Shown piece by piece: positions 1 to 9,066 of a stretch of 64,000 nucleotides of DNA. The DNA comes from Balanoglossus misakiensis (taxonomy: Eukaryota; Hemichordata), in the NCBI GenBank assembly GCA_040954595.2, contig CM082597.2:8804001-8868000 (forward strand), in the 5' to 3' direction. Below the pieces are notes generated by a model that ran no database searches, had not been told where the DNA came from, and saw nothing but the letters and a program-made list of their open reading frames with translations. The first letter of the stretch is position 1, and each line of letters starts with the position of its first letter. Both the position numbers and the translations under genes were made by a program.

Positions 1-155
1 CCAAAATAGCGTGAAAATAAAAAGTTGCGTAATTTTTTTGAAGATAAAGATGCAATGAATGAAATAAGAGAACGCGAAAATTAATACTGGCGAAACAGTG
101 GCCTCTCTCGATGTCGCGAAAAATTTCAACTCGTGAAAATAAAGTGTTTTACAGT
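1..155. repeat. Foldback element T, copy 1 (cut by window edge)
   Basis: AT-rich repeat containing gaaaataaaaagttgcgta and gcgaaaa blocks, ending in tgttttacagtatg. The same body and ends recur at 385-583, 625-837 and 6129-6325. The terminal inverted repeat reads approximately TACTGTAAAACGGGAAAT. No coding content is seen. The family looks like a non-autonomous DNA transposon (MITE), but no superfamily is assigned. Its right end lies only 8 bp from the splice donor of the CUB exon at 164-347. Confidence 0.75.
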
Positions 156-163
156 ATGTGTAC

Positions 164-347
164 CTGGTGAAAATGAAGCCCTGAATCCTTTAGCTGGTCG
201 TGTTCTACTACTCCTGAACACAACCGAAAAGTGTCCAATGTCTGTACGGCAATCGGGTGGTGGCACAGTGCCATCAATGACTCCATCAGAATTGCCACTC
301 CATGGACCAATAATGACATCATCATCACTCTCAGTACCATTGTATAC
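164..347 (-). CDS. CUB3 C-terminal half, exon of lectin/CUB protein
   Basis: Internal exon, 184 nt. The minus-strand acceptor is TTTGTTTCTGAAG and the donor is CAG|GTACACATAC. It enters in phase 0 with VYNGTESDDD and leaves in phase 1 with FSPG. The residues fit the second half of a CUB domain: a V-Y-N-G turn, a hydrophobic strand HFSVVFRS, and the closing GF-x-A-S-F motif. It joins in frame to the exon at 1001-1185 (DYII|VYNG), completing CUB3. The third and fourth CUB cysteines are absent, as in the other two CUB domains here, so only the first disulfide would form. The likely location is extracellular. The gene continues past the window edge. Confidence 0.87.
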
Positions 348-384
348 CTTCAGAAACAAAGACAAATTAAGCATGCATTGTAAA

Positions 385-583
385 TACCGTAAAACGGGAA
401 ATCTTCACAACAGGAAATTTTCGCGATATCAAAGGTGGCTACTGTTACGCGACAATTAATTTTCACACTGGCATATTTTACTGCATTGTTATCTCTGAAG
501 CATTTTAAGCGACTTTTTATTTTCATATTTTTTGGCTCTCACATAGTTTACGAAAATTTATCGTTCACGAAAATTTTATAGTA
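385..583. repeat. Foldback element T, copy 2
   Basis: Starts taccgtaaaacgggaaatc and ends cgaaaattttatagta, so the ends are inverted copies of each other. The interior (ttattttcatattttttggc) is shared with the copies at 625-837 and 6129-6325. It sits in the intron just upstream, in gene sense, of the exon at 164-347. Confidence 0.75.
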
Positions 584-624
584 TTCAATCCTTGTTGCAT
601 TTCCTGCTGTAACAGCTACTCAAC

Positions 625-837
625 ATACTGTAAAATGGTAAATGTTCGCAAACAATAAATTTTCGCGATCTACGTGAGAGCCATCAAAACATGAAAATAA
701 AAAGTTGCGTAAAAATGTTTTTCGGGGATAATGATGCAGTGAAATACAAGAACGTGAAAAGTTATTGTTGCATAACACTTGCCTCTTTTGATAACGCGAA
801 AATTTCATGTTGCAAAAGTATCCCGTTTTACAGTATA
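625..837. repeat. Foldback element T, copy 3 (opposite orientation)
   Basis: Begins atactgtaaaatggtaaat and ends tatcccgttttacagtata, which are inverted ends. The interior is the reverse complement of copies 2 and 4. Non-coding and intronic. Confidence 0.78.
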
Positions 838-1000
838 TATGTGATTAATTAAATTTCCAAATTGTGTTCCAAAGTTGTATAGTTTGAAGTAATGTCTGCC
901 AAAATTGTCAAACTAAAATCACTGCAAAATAATATGACAAATTTTTTAATATGACAAATATTTTTAACATGGCTGACTCATGATCATATCTGATACTCAC

Positions 1001-1185
1001 AATGATGTAATCAACATCTGTGTTCCTCTCTAATCCAAAGTTCTCATCAAAGATAAGAGTTAATGGTCTTCCAGTTGGTTCCTTGATTAACCAGCTACAC
1101 ATAACATCATCAGGGTAAGTGCTAACATCATACCCTGGTGACTGAATCGTGCCAAAACTACGCAGAATTTCAATTCCCTGGCAAC
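1001..1185 (-). CDS. CUB3 N-terminal half, exon of lectin/CUB protein
   Basis: Internal exon, 185 nt, with acceptor TTTCTTTAAAG and a strong donor ATT|GTGAGTATC. It begins in phase 1 (GT completes a Gly codon) and ends in phase 0. The product starts CQGIEILRSFGTIQSPGY and continues through TYPDDVMCSWLIKEP to LTLIFDENFGLE. These are CUB hallmarks: first Cys, SPGY turn, YP-D-D, C-x-W, and the L-x-F-x-x-F strand. Phase agrees with the preceding exon at 2759-2941 (ends G) and the following exon at 164-347, so CUB2 runs directly into CUB3 without a linker. Confidence 0.9.
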
Positions 1186-1426
1186 CTTTAAAGAAACAAG
1201 TGACCTATCGGTCAAAAGAGCTCTGCTGACTTTAACAGTGAAACCTATAGCTGGGCAATGATATGAATACCCTAGGTTTTAATCATAACAATTGTATTCT
1301 ATTAAACAAAACCAAACATAGACATCACAAGTATTTAATATCCACATTCAGCCTGATTCATTGTGCTAAAGAAAGAAAGAAAGAATTTATTCCTAAAGAA
1401 CAACATCAAAAGGAAGTACCAAGGTA

Positions 1427-1837
1427 CTAATTTGCATATTCATGACCCGATCAAAATTCCAATAAAACAAAATCAGGTAGGGGCACCATAACACACATTC
1501 TACCAAATTTCAGCTCCATCGTACATGTAGTTAGGGAGAAGAAGATTTTTTACCAAAAATTATATTTTTAGATCTAATTTGCATATTCATGACCCGATCA
1601 TATCCAACTTTATGAAATCAGGTAGGGGCACCATAACACACATTCCTGCCAAATTTCAGCTCCATCGTACATGTAGTTAGGGAGAAGAAAATGTTTGACC
1701 AACATTCTATTTTTAGATCTAATTTGCATATTTATGACCCCATCAAATCCAAATTTACAAAATCAGGTAGGGGCACAATAACACACATTCCTACCAAATT
1801 ATAGCTAAATATGCAATGTCGTTTTAACGAAGAAGAT
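1427..1837. repeat. Three-copy tandem repeat, period about 145 bp
   Basis: Three diverged copies of a unit beginning ctaatttgcatattcatga start near 1427, 1574 and 1719. Each contains aatcaggtaggggca and acatgtagttagggagaag. A gaaagaaagaaag tract precedes it. It lies in an intron of the lectin/CUB gene. Confidence 0.9.
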
Positions 1838-1947
1838 TGAAATACCGAAAGTTGACGGACGACGGACAACGGACGCCGGACGACAGACGGACACTTATCA
1901 ACCTACTGCTACAGCTTGGCTGACACAAGTGACAGCCAAGCTAAAAA
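1838..1947. repeat. GACGGAC-rich tail with terminal hairpin
   Basis: Directly follows the tandem repeat. It holds an irregular gacggacgacggacaacgg tract, then a perfect stem (agcttggctg / cagccaagct), then an A-rich end. Together with the preceding repeats it looks like one composite dispersed element. The class is not identified. Confidence 0.6.
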
Positions 1948-2320
1948 TACCAAACAAGGAATAATGAATTCAATCCACAGGTTTGGTGTAATCCTGGCTG
2001 CCTTTTATTTTGTGCTAGGGGATCAAATCACATAATAATTGCCTTCTGGATAAAAAGTCGTACGCGACAGAAGAAATGACTGTTAACTGTATATGACTTC
2101 CTTAGGTCAAACCTTTCTGTCGTTATACATGTAGTTATCAAATTAAACTCATTTAACTTTTTTCACATTTTGTTATTTTTTCTGTTAAAAAGTTCCATAA
2201 TGACCCAGTATCAGATTAGCTTATATTATAAACTTCCAGAAAGAATGGCAAAAGAAGATAGATCTGTGATCCTTACAATTCTTACTGGGTTGAAATTCTT
2301 TGGGAATGATTTTAAGTGAT

Positions 2321-2677
2321 TTAAAGGGACAAAGTTTCTCTCACTCGCTGCCCTTTTTCCATTAACTATGTTTGATACAAGACACTGTTTATGTTATTCT
2401 ACATGTGGATATATAGTGAATCAACATTCAACCACGCACAACTTCCATCCCGTTTGTAGGATATGAGAGTAAAAATATTGCCAAAATGAATAAACGGTAG
2501 AGACCAATTATTCATTTTGGCGAGTTTTTTCACTCTTGTGTCTACAAGTGGGATGGAAGTTGTTTGTGGTCAAACGTTGTTTCAATATATATCCACATGT
2601 AGAATAACATAAACGCTGTATTGTATCATCATAATTCCTGGAAAAAGGGTAGCGAGAGAGAGTGTTTGTCCCTTTAA
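2321..2677. mobile_element. TTAA-flanked foldback MITE, family M, copy 1
   Basis: A near-palindromic 357-bp element from TTAAAGGGACAAAG to the inverted end ttgtccctttaa. Both arms carry the Tyr-tract ctctctcgctgcccttttcc and the sequence tatatagtgaatcaac. TTAA at both ends fits the target preference of piggyBac and Kolobok-type DNA transposons. No transposase is present, so it is non-autonomous. Related copies lie at 3072-3355, 14970-15268, 16060-16357, 47280-47578 and 48204-48531. Confidence 0.85.
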
Positions 2678-2758
2678 AACATTGTTCTCTTGCATCATGA
2701 ATCCTTGATTGCCTCTTCATTCAAACAACGTCTTAATCAATTTGAATGCGTTACCTAC

Positions 2759-2941
2759 CTGCCCAGTAATGTACATGAAAACCTCTCATTGTAACTGCAT
2801 CATCACTCTTAATGTCAACTCTCATCATACTTTTGGAAGATATGATGACATTGGGTAACTCCATCCCAGAAAATAAAGCAAGTCTGAGGGCAGGATTCAG
2901 TTCAGCGCCATCGTATACAGACACTTGATCAGCCCCATCTT
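2759..2941 (-). CDS. CUB2 C-terminal half, exon of lectin/CUB protein
   Basis: Internal exon, 183 nt, with acceptor TCCTTTGCAACAG and donor GGGCAG|GTAGGT. It enters and leaves in phase 1. Key residues are DQVSVYDGAELNP, the hydrophobic block ALRLALFSG, IISSKSMMRVDIKSD and the closing RGFHVHYWAG, which is the usual D-x-V-x-V-Y-D-G ... G-F-x-x-x-Y/F pattern of a CUB domain. The third and fourth CUB cysteines are missing. It connects to the exon at 1001-1185 (WAG|CQG) and to the exon at 3696-3872. Confidence 0.88.
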
Positions 2942-3071
2942 CTGTTGCAAAGGAGATAAACGGAAAAGATATAAAAAATAGCATCAAAGACACTTTGCTC
3001 CCATTTGATATGTACATTTAAATGTGACATACCGTACAATCATAGTGATCACAATTTCCTACACAAAACCA

Positions 3072-3355
3072 TTAAGGGGCAAAGTCTCTCTCTCTCTCGC
3101 TGCCCCTTTTCCATTAATTATCGTTTGATTATCGTTTATGATATTCTAGATGTGGATATATAGTGAATCAACATTCCATCCCGCTTCATTTTGGGCGAGA
3201 TTTTTACTCTCATATCCTAAAAATGGGATGGAAGGTGTGTGTGGTCGAATGTTGATTCACTATATATCCTCATGTAGAATAACATAAACGGTGTCTTGTA
3301 TCGAACATAATTAATGGGAAAAGGGCAGCGAGAGAGAGAGACTTCGTCCCTATAA
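3072..3355. mobile_element. TTAA-flanked foldback MITE, family M, copy 2
   Basis: Left end ttaaggggcaaagtctctct. The right end gacttcgtccctataa is mutated from TTTAA. The central stem (tagtgaatcaac / gttgattcacta) is shared with copy 1. It lies in the intron within the CUB2 domain. Confidence 0.82.
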
Positions 3356-3695
3356 GGACACCTTTAGCATTGATGAGGTAATATAAGAATACATCTGATA
3401 AAGAATATTTTCACATCCCAATAAACCAAAATCCAAAACAACTGGAAGAGCCGTTTCTGACATAAGTGGACTTTTGGACCAAAAATGTCTAAAACTACCC
3501 ACCCCCCTCCTCCCCAGTATTGATATTTGTCACATGTTTATGTACACCATAATAACAAATATTGTAGGTCCTTGTAAACCAAATTTTAAGAAATCGGAAA
3601 AGTGACTACTGAGAATTGACCAGAAATGACAAAAATAAAATGTATTTTTAAAAATATAATTACTAATTTTTGTCATGCTGTAAAACAACTCACAC

Positions 3696-3872
3696 GATTA
3701 ATTGCATCTGAATCCACTACCTGTAAAGTGACAACAAATTCTGTTGTGAATGATGCCAGCTGTCAGTTACAATCTTCATTGTTGAGATAATTCTTGCCTT
3801 CAAAATATTCTGTACTGCTGAGATTCTGTTTATATGACTGTGCTATGAAATTCCCACCACACAAAGAATACA
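3696..3872 (-). CDS. CUB2 N-terminal half, exon with in-frame TGA at the conserved Trp
   Basis: Exon of 177 nt. The acceptor is a strong TTCTTTCTTTCAG. The donor consistent with phase is C|GTGTGAGT. It is phase 1 at both ends, matching its neighbours at 4166-4367 and 2759-2941. The product contains SLCGGNFIAQSY, then YLNNEDCN followed by TGA (3765-3763), then QLASFTTEFVVTLQVVD. In CUB domains the residue after C-x at this place is Trp (TGG), so TGG to TGA is a single G-to-A change at the conserved core residue. The rest of the exon is open and CUB-like. Possible readings are a pseudogene lesion, a null allele, a base-call error, or an RNA-edited codon. Confidence 0.75.
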
Positions 3873-3983
3873 CTGAAAGAAAGAAGAAGTCATCTTAACA
3901 GAAACACTTCACAAACAGGACATCAGCAAGATCACAGTCGAGGTAGGGCAAATATTGCCTACATGTGCAATCTATAATGTTAT

Positions 3984-4100
3984 ACCAGGTTCACGTAGGG
4001 TAAAATTCGAAACGTTTCAGAGACACTATTTGCCTAAGGTAAACACAGAGCATTAATGCTTTTAGTTGCCTTGTGTCCACACATGCAAAGTTTATGTGTA
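3984..4100 (+). repeat. Dispersed repeat R, copy 1
   Basis: Contains accaggttcacgtagggta, gagacactatttgcctaagg, taaacacagagcattaat and acacatgcaaagtttatg. The same string of blocks occurs at 59885-60225 in the same orientation, and in a rearranged form around 56022-56215. Non-coding. Confidence 0.7.
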
Positions 4101-4147
4101 GTTCGCGAAAATTTATCGTTTGCGAAAATTTCCAGTTTTACATTATG
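4098..4147. repeat. Fragment of foldback element T
   Basis: Contains agttcgcgaaaatttatcg and the end cagttttacattatg, matching the right end of the T copies at 385-583 and 6129-6325. It abuts the donor of the CUB1 exon at 4166-4367. Confidence 0.6.
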
Positions 4148-4165
4148 TATAAAACTTGGTATTAC

Positions 4166-4367
4166 CTGCTTGCCAAGATGCTTCAAAGCCAGTAGCAGTA
4201 TGCGAACTATCTGAGAGAAATTTCACCAACATTGCATTACCACTGCTAATAACTTCATCAGGCTGGTCCGGTCCACTGTATGTGGCAAGAACTTTGGATG
4301 GGTCAAACACAGACACCTCGACAATGACAACAGTATCATGATAAAGTTCAGTGTCAAAATGTAGAAA
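4166..4367 (-). CDS. CUB1 C-terminal half, exon of lectin/CUB protein
   Basis: Exon of 202 nt with acceptor TTTATTCTTTTCAG and donor CAAGCAG|GTAATA. Read in phase 0 it gives FLHFDTELYHDTVVIVEV, then VFDPSKVLATYSGPD and the closing TGFEASWQAG. This fits the CUB pattern F-x-x-F-x-x-E ... D-x-V-x-I ... G-F-x-A-x-W. It leaves in phase 1, matching the exon at 3696-3872. The upstream partner at 5683-5818 ends in phase 2 at its only good donor, so the junction is out of frame as read. The third and fourth CUB cysteines are absent. Confidence 0.86.
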
Positions 4368-4732
4368 CTGAAAAGAATAAAAAAATGTCACAACACACAT
4401 CATAAATAGTGAGCTGTCTCAAGCCAATATACATGAAAATAAACACAGTTTCATGACTTAAGCCCCATTAGCTGTAACTTTTTGCATTTTTCAGTATTTC
4501 TATTCTGTGTATCAATTATAGTTTCTTGTTCAGCTACGCAGGGCAGAGTTAAATCCATAGTCTTAACTTCTCAACGAAACCTATGAGGGCACAATCGGCA
4601 TTGTTGTTGTTTGAAAACATTCGTAAATAATAACAACAGTCAGTACACATACACATGACTCGTTGACAAGCAGAGAGCTGGGTGTGATGGGTTACTCATG
4701 AGGAGAGGAACAAGAAAAAGTGTTTAATTTAA

Positions 4733-4917
4733 ATAATAACACATGATAGCGAGGGCAATATCACGATTTGAAGCCTGCATGAGGGATGGTGATCTCTGAC
4801 CATAATATTGATGATGCCCGAGCCGCAGGCGAGGGTATCATCAATATTTTGGTCAGAGATCACCAGCCCGAGGGCAGGCTTCAAATCGTGATGTTGCCCG
4901 AGCATAATGTGTTATTA
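4733..4917. mobile_element. Palindromic foldback element
   Basis: Left arm from taataacacatgatagcgag to ataatattgatgat, and right arm from atcatcaatatttt to ataatgtgttatta, joined by a short loop at the cccgagccgcaggcgaggg segment. It would form a long hairpin. Non-coding, in the intron inside CUB1. Confidence 0.85.
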
Positions 4918-5645
4918 ATTTTATTACGCCGAACATTTGAACGTACATACACTGCAGCATGTAGCATGTAGACTCGCGTCCATATGTCGTACGTTGCTGA
5001 GAATGTAAAATGTCTCGATCTCCCAAGAATTATACGATACCTACTTCGAACTTAGATTATTTTGAAATTACTGCGCTGTTGGTTGCGATTTTGGTGTATT
5101 TACTGCCCGTTTGCAGTAAAATATCATCCAGTAGAACAGGTGTTAAGCCTGTGTGTCGCTTTGAAGCCATATAGATGCGGGAGTTGACTGATCGTGAAGG
5201 AAGCCATTGAACGACAGTTTGGAACGCGCAGAAGTCGTGCCCAGAACACCAAAACAACCAAGCGGGCAATATCAGCGCACGCGACAGGGCTTTATCAACT
5301 CTAGCCATGTTATATCACTTTTTTTTCTATATCACGTGAGCGCGTCTCAGCCAATCACGAAAACGGTATAATACGTGAGGTGTAATAAACACAAAATAAA
5401 ATTACTGATAAACTAGCCTGAAGTTATAGATAATGGCCCTTTAATTCAAAAGTTTACCAAAAATCATGTTTGTTATAAAGAAGAAAAAAATCAAATTATT
5501 TTTTTTTTAGTTGAAATGAATTTAAATCTAATACATGTGTCTGGTTTTTTTTTTAAAGTGTTTGTATGTCGAATGGACGGGAAAAGGTGTTTTGTATAGG
5601 CAGGTTTCCAGATTAGACAGAGTTAGTGGTTTATGCAAGTTTTAC
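4918..5645. other. Intronic sequence, no gene recognised
   Basis: Contains a minus-strand open frame of 83 codons at 5057-5308 that matches nothing I recognise and has no CUB or lectin features. A cacgtgagcgcgtctcagcc block follows. The stretch may be the rest of the foldback element at 4733-4917, since taataaca-like ends recur near 5390. No function is assigned. Confidence 0.4.
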
Positions 5646-5693
5646 TGTAAAAAATAACTGGTTTTGGAATTTGACAGTTTACAAGTGAGCACT
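5646..5693 (-). repeat. 48-bp inverted repeat partner of 9019-9066, overlapping exon end
   Basis: The reverse complement of this 48-bp block recurs at 9019-9066 with one mismatch seen. It contains tttggaatttgacagttt and overlaps the last coding bases and the splice donor of the CUB1 exon at 5683-5818. Confidence 0.85.
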
Positions 5694-5818
5694 TATTCTG
5701 GATGTTGCAGGTCCCTGGATTGTCCAAATACATTCTTGTAGAATGTAATAATTATCATCTGGGTATCCAGTGCTGTGAAAGGTCCCCGATTCACCAGTTT
5801 CCAAACCACCACATGTTC
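5683..5818 (-). CDS. CUB1 N-terminal half, exon of lectin/CUB protein
   Basis: Acceptor TTTTAATGATATTCAG. It enters in phase 1 (G|GA gives Gly), so the CTLD ending AACAEG runs straight into TCGGLETGESGTFHS, TGYPDDNYY, QECIWTIQGP and SRISAH. These are CUB landmarks: C-G-G, TGYP-D-D-x-Y, C-x-W-T-I. The only plausible donor is CACTT|GTAAAC, giving 136 nt and a phase-2 end. The next exon at 4166-4367 requires phase 0, so the splice is out of frame. The donor and about nine coding bases lie in a block also found inverted at 9019-9066, so the exon end may have been altered by a repeat. Confidence 0.82.
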
Positions 5819-6128
5819 CTGAATATCATTAAAATAAAAAGAAAGAGTATGTTTGTGTGATGAATGGTCATAAAGATTCAGCTCATCAAGTTGACGAAAT
5901 TTCATTGATGATAAAATTACTTCACCAACAGTGAGTATCCAATGTACATGTATAAAACAATGTTTGTATTAGTATAAATCAAATGTAAAAATTTTGAAAC
6001 GACATTTATCACACCCGAAAATTCCAAGAACCGCATATTATGATTCTCTAAGCTCAAACTATCAGTGTGACAGATGCCAGATTCTTAAAATACTTGGCCC
6101 AGTTTTGTTTCTGATTTATATTTATGAC

Positions 6129-6325
6129 ATACTGTAAAACAGGAAATTTTTCATGATATCAAAAGTGGCAACTGTTATGCGATGATTGATTTTCGCATTC
6201 TCATATTTCACGGCATTGCTATCTTCGAAAAACATTTTTACACAACTTGTTTATTTTCGCGTTTTTTTGGCTCTCGCATAGTTCGCAAAAATGTATCGCT
6301 CGCGAAAATTTCCTGTTTACAGTAC
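6129..6325. repeat. Foldback element T, copy 4
   Basis: Begins atactgtaaaacaggaaat and ends atttcctgtttacagtac, with the interior tttggctctcgcatagttcg shared with copies 2 and 3. Non-coding and intronic. Confidence 0.78.
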
Positions 6326-7097
6326 AAAATTCTTTGAGGATCAGACTTTCTGCTGACAGTTCAAAAGTAGTCTTTAGTTGCAAAGGAGATGATCATACAA
6401 TTAAACCACGATCGTGACGTCACACTATTCAATAGACAAGTCATTCACTGAGAGAACCTCCGTCTCACACAAAACCACAGGTTTAAAACCAAGTCCCGGG
6501 TAGTTCTAGAACTACCTCCGGGGGTTCTAGAACTACCGCAGGACTCAGTCTCACCTGTCGTAACAAAAATACAAATACACAATGCTTTATTTGCATAATT
6601 ACATTTACTTCTATACCTGTATTCAAAGTACATTTCATTTGAATAGAGTAATTGTTATGTTAATTGAAAGCGAACTGGATATGCGACAGTCTCCGGATCA
6701 TTTCATTCAATGCTTCACATTCACAGTTTTGTCTACTGACGTACAAAGCTAATGTCTTGGTGGCTCTCGAGAGTCTTCATAACATGATAATAAAAGTATA
6801 AAATAGACAAAAATCAATTCACCAGAAACAAACTAACGTTGCAATAAATTAACTACAAATTTCTAGAAAATTATACTAAATCACATTATCCCCAGATTTG
6901 CTTGTATTACTCTAACCAGATGCTTCACTTCGATTTTGCTTCACTACCGACATGTAACAAGGTTGGCTGTTTTAGGCCTAAAACCCGCGTACCTTGCAAA
7001 GTTCTGCTTACTTTTTGTTGCTGTTCACCAGACGTGGGTTTGTAATGTCGGACGGATTCACTTCGGTATCAAGTCTTTTCGCAGATGAGTTACTCAC
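6326..7097. other. Intronic sequence, no gene recognised
   Basis: Holds a small palindrome around 6492-6540 built from two ttctagaactacc blocks, also met at 7566-7580. Otherwise nothing recognisable. Confidence 0.4.
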
Positions 7098-7205
7098 CAA
7101 TATCGCTACCATACAGACGTGTTGCCGCTGTGGCTCGTAGAGAGTGGTTCGTTCAAAAGCCAGGGAGGCCAATACACAGACGGGCAGTAGTACCATGTAG
7201 AGCAT
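7098..7205 (-). CDS. Possible signal-peptide exon (uncertain)
   Basis: A 36-codon frame begins MLYMVLLPVCVLASLAFE, which looks like a secretory signal peptide: short n-region, hydrophobic core, A-S-L-A end. It stops at an excellent donor, ATATTG|GTGAGTAAC, in phase 0. It lies on the same strand as the lectin/CUB gene, in the intron between the CTLD and CUB1, so it could be an alternative first exon of a shorter transcript. Against this, the next exon (5683-5818) needs phase 1, so a direct splice would be out of frame. Phase 0 would suit the CTLD exon at 15607-15664, but that lies upstream. No promoter evidence is seen. Confidence 0.3.
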
Positions 7206-7764
7206 TGTTACCCGGTTTTTGCTTTACCAACATGTAGCCGCTTGTTTTCGCAGATGATATAGATCGGAACTACATGTATCTTCAGATCGATTTCATGGAC
7301 ATTTGAAGGAAAATAAAAAAAAAACGTGACACTTACATGTAGGCCTTCTGCATTTGGCCTAGAAAATTTTCGCGTAAGCTTACCATGTGCACGCAAAACC
7401 CCAATAGCTGTAACGCTTCCCATAATACACTACGTAACACACCTGTAAAGTTTAATTTGATGCAAATTAGTGTTTGAAATTAGCATATCACTCTGACACG
7501 TAAGCATGAACATTTAGAGTAACACCTGTCAAGCGTGGGCGATCTTGTAAGGCCCAGCAGGGCGGTCTAGAACTACCTGCCCACGACATGATTCATTTAT
7601 AGGAAAAGGGGTGGCCAACCAAATTTCACAGTCAGCAATGAAGAATAAGCCTCTTTTGATAAGCTTTTGTTCGTTCATTTTATTGAATCGTTGAGTAAAA
7701 CGACGTCTTTGTGGTACACGAAGCTCCAATGGTGACAATGTCTGTGGGGGGTCGTGGTTTAAGT

Positions 7765-7869
7765 TAGAGAACCACCTCCCCCTCAGTGGTTCTTGGTTTC
7801 CAATCGCCTCGGGCCTGCGGCCCTCGGCAATTAGAAACCAAGAACCACCTCGGGGTCGGTGGTTCTCTA
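7765..7869. repeat. Foldback palindrome with GTGGTTCT arms
   Basis: Left arm agagaaccacctccccctca then gtggttcttggtttccaat. The right arm repeats it inverted (attagaaaccaagaaccacc ... ggtggttctct) around a tcgggcctgcggccctcgg centre. Non-coding. Confidence 0.85.
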
Positions 7870-8067
7870 TTACATAAATAGTGTAAAAGAAATTGTTAAG
7901 TAAACATAACCATACAATTAATGAGTGGAATTATCTAGCGACAACTGGCCTCAATTTTGAATTTCAAATATAACACCATTCTGCACCCAAGGAGACATCA
8001 CATGATCTGATCCCCCTTGTTTAACTTTTAGTGGTGAGCTCTTCCAAGTATATCTTGTATTGCTTAG

Positions 8068-8386
8068 GGGACTCTAACTCTCTCTCCTTCCCTCCCTTCC
8101 ACCCCCTCCCCCTCCCTCTCTAGCTCTCTCCCTCCCCTCTCCCGCCCCTCTCCCTCCCCTCTCCCGCCCCTCTCCCTCCCTCCCACCCCTCTCTAGCTCT
8201 CTCTCCCTCCCTACCCCCCTCTACCCCTCCCTCTCCCTCTAGTTCTCTCTCCCCCTCTCCCTCACTACCACCCTCCCTCCCTCCCTCCCTGTCACTCTCC
8301 AGCTCTCTCTCCCTCCCCTCTCACTCTCCCCTCCCAGCCTCTCCCTCCCGCTCTTTTGCACACACTCTCTCTTAGTATATATATTG
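8068..8386. repeat. Long polypyrimidine (C/T) tract
   Basis: About 320 bases that are almost all C and T, with blocks such as ctctccctcccctctcccgc, ctagctctctctccctccct and ccctccctccctccctg. On the gene strand it is a polypurine run, located just downstream of the CTLD exon donor at 8467. Such mirror-like tracts can form triplex DNA. The small open frames crossing it are compositional. Confidence 0.9.
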
Positions 8387-8467
8387 GGAGGTGACTACAG
8401 CAGTGCGAGAAAAGTAAAGACCTGATGCGAGTAAGGGAAGATTCTAGCTGATTTGAATCAGACTTAC

Positions 8468-8683
8468 CTTCAGCACAAGCTGCTACTTCACACATTGACA
8501 GACTGACATCATCACATCTTGCATGATACAATGGGTAATTATTTTCAAAGAGGTTTAACCTCACACATTGCCCAGTGGAAGCATCAGGTTCTGTGTCTGC
8601 CCATCGACCATCAAAGACACTACCTTTCCTGCCATCTGAATAATCATATTCCACACTGCCATCTCGATTGGGTCCACTAAATC
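8468..8683 (-). CDS. CTLD C-terminal part, exon of lectin/CUB protein
   Basis: Exon of 216 nt, acceptor TTTCCATTTTATAG, donor GCTGAAG|GTAAGT, phase 1 at both ends. With the previous exon it reads WIG|FSGPNRDGS, then RWADTEPDASTGQCVRLNL, ARCDDVSLSMCEVAACAEG. This is the C-terminal half of a C-type lectin domain with the last three conserved cysteines (QC, RC, MC). In classical sugar-binding CTLDs an EPN or QPD motif and a WND motif hold calcium. Here EPD stands in the first place and no WND is seen, so canonical calcium-dependent sugar binding is doubtful. It continues into CUB1 at 5683-5818. Confidence 0.88.
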
Positions 8684-8712
8684 CTATAAAATGGAAATAA
8701 AGAAAGAAGATG

Positions 8713-8925
8713 CATACAGCAGTGTTTCATCCAGGATGGGGGGGGGGGGATATGTCCCCCTTTGATGAATAGTTGCACTCTTGCAAGGAGGGGAATGAGT
8801 GACATCGCTGAGTCTGTAAGGGGCACCATTTCCCCCTTGACAAATTTCTAGGGGGGTGCCAACATGCTGACAGTGGGCGAATTCCCTCATCCCTCCATCT
8901 GGATGAAAAACTGCATACAGAGTCA
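8713..8925. repeat. Imperfect foldback repeat with poly-G tract
   Basis: The left end catacagcagtgtttcatcc and the right end ggatgaaaaactgcatacag are imperfect inverted copies. The interior includes a run of about ten G and C-rich blocks. Intronic and non-coding. The two overlapping open frames here are shadows. Confidence 0.6.
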
Positions 8926-9018
8926 CTTAATAGCAAGATTTTGTGAGGTTATTGAGATGTAAAAAATAGGCTTTTCAATTACCATCTTGAGACAATTATC
9001 ATTCAAGTGTTACTATGC

Positions 9019-9066
9019 AGTGCTTACTTGTAAACTGTCAAATTCCAAAACCAGTTATTTTTTACA
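9019..9066 (+). repeat. 48-bp inverted repeat partner of 5646-5693
   Basis: Holds agtgcttacttgtaaactgt followed by caaattccaaaaccagttat. The same block occurs inverted at 5646-5693, where it overlaps a CUB exon end. Here it is intronic. Confidence 0.85.

Noticed and set aside
133-459. 108-codon plus-strand frame over the first CUB exon
   Set aside because: It is the antisense shadow of the CUB exon at 164-347 and of foldback element T.
3763-3765. TGA as a selenocysteine codon
   Set aside because: The position is a structural Trp in CUB domains, and no selenoprotein family or SECIS-like element was recognised. A mutation, error or editing is simpler.
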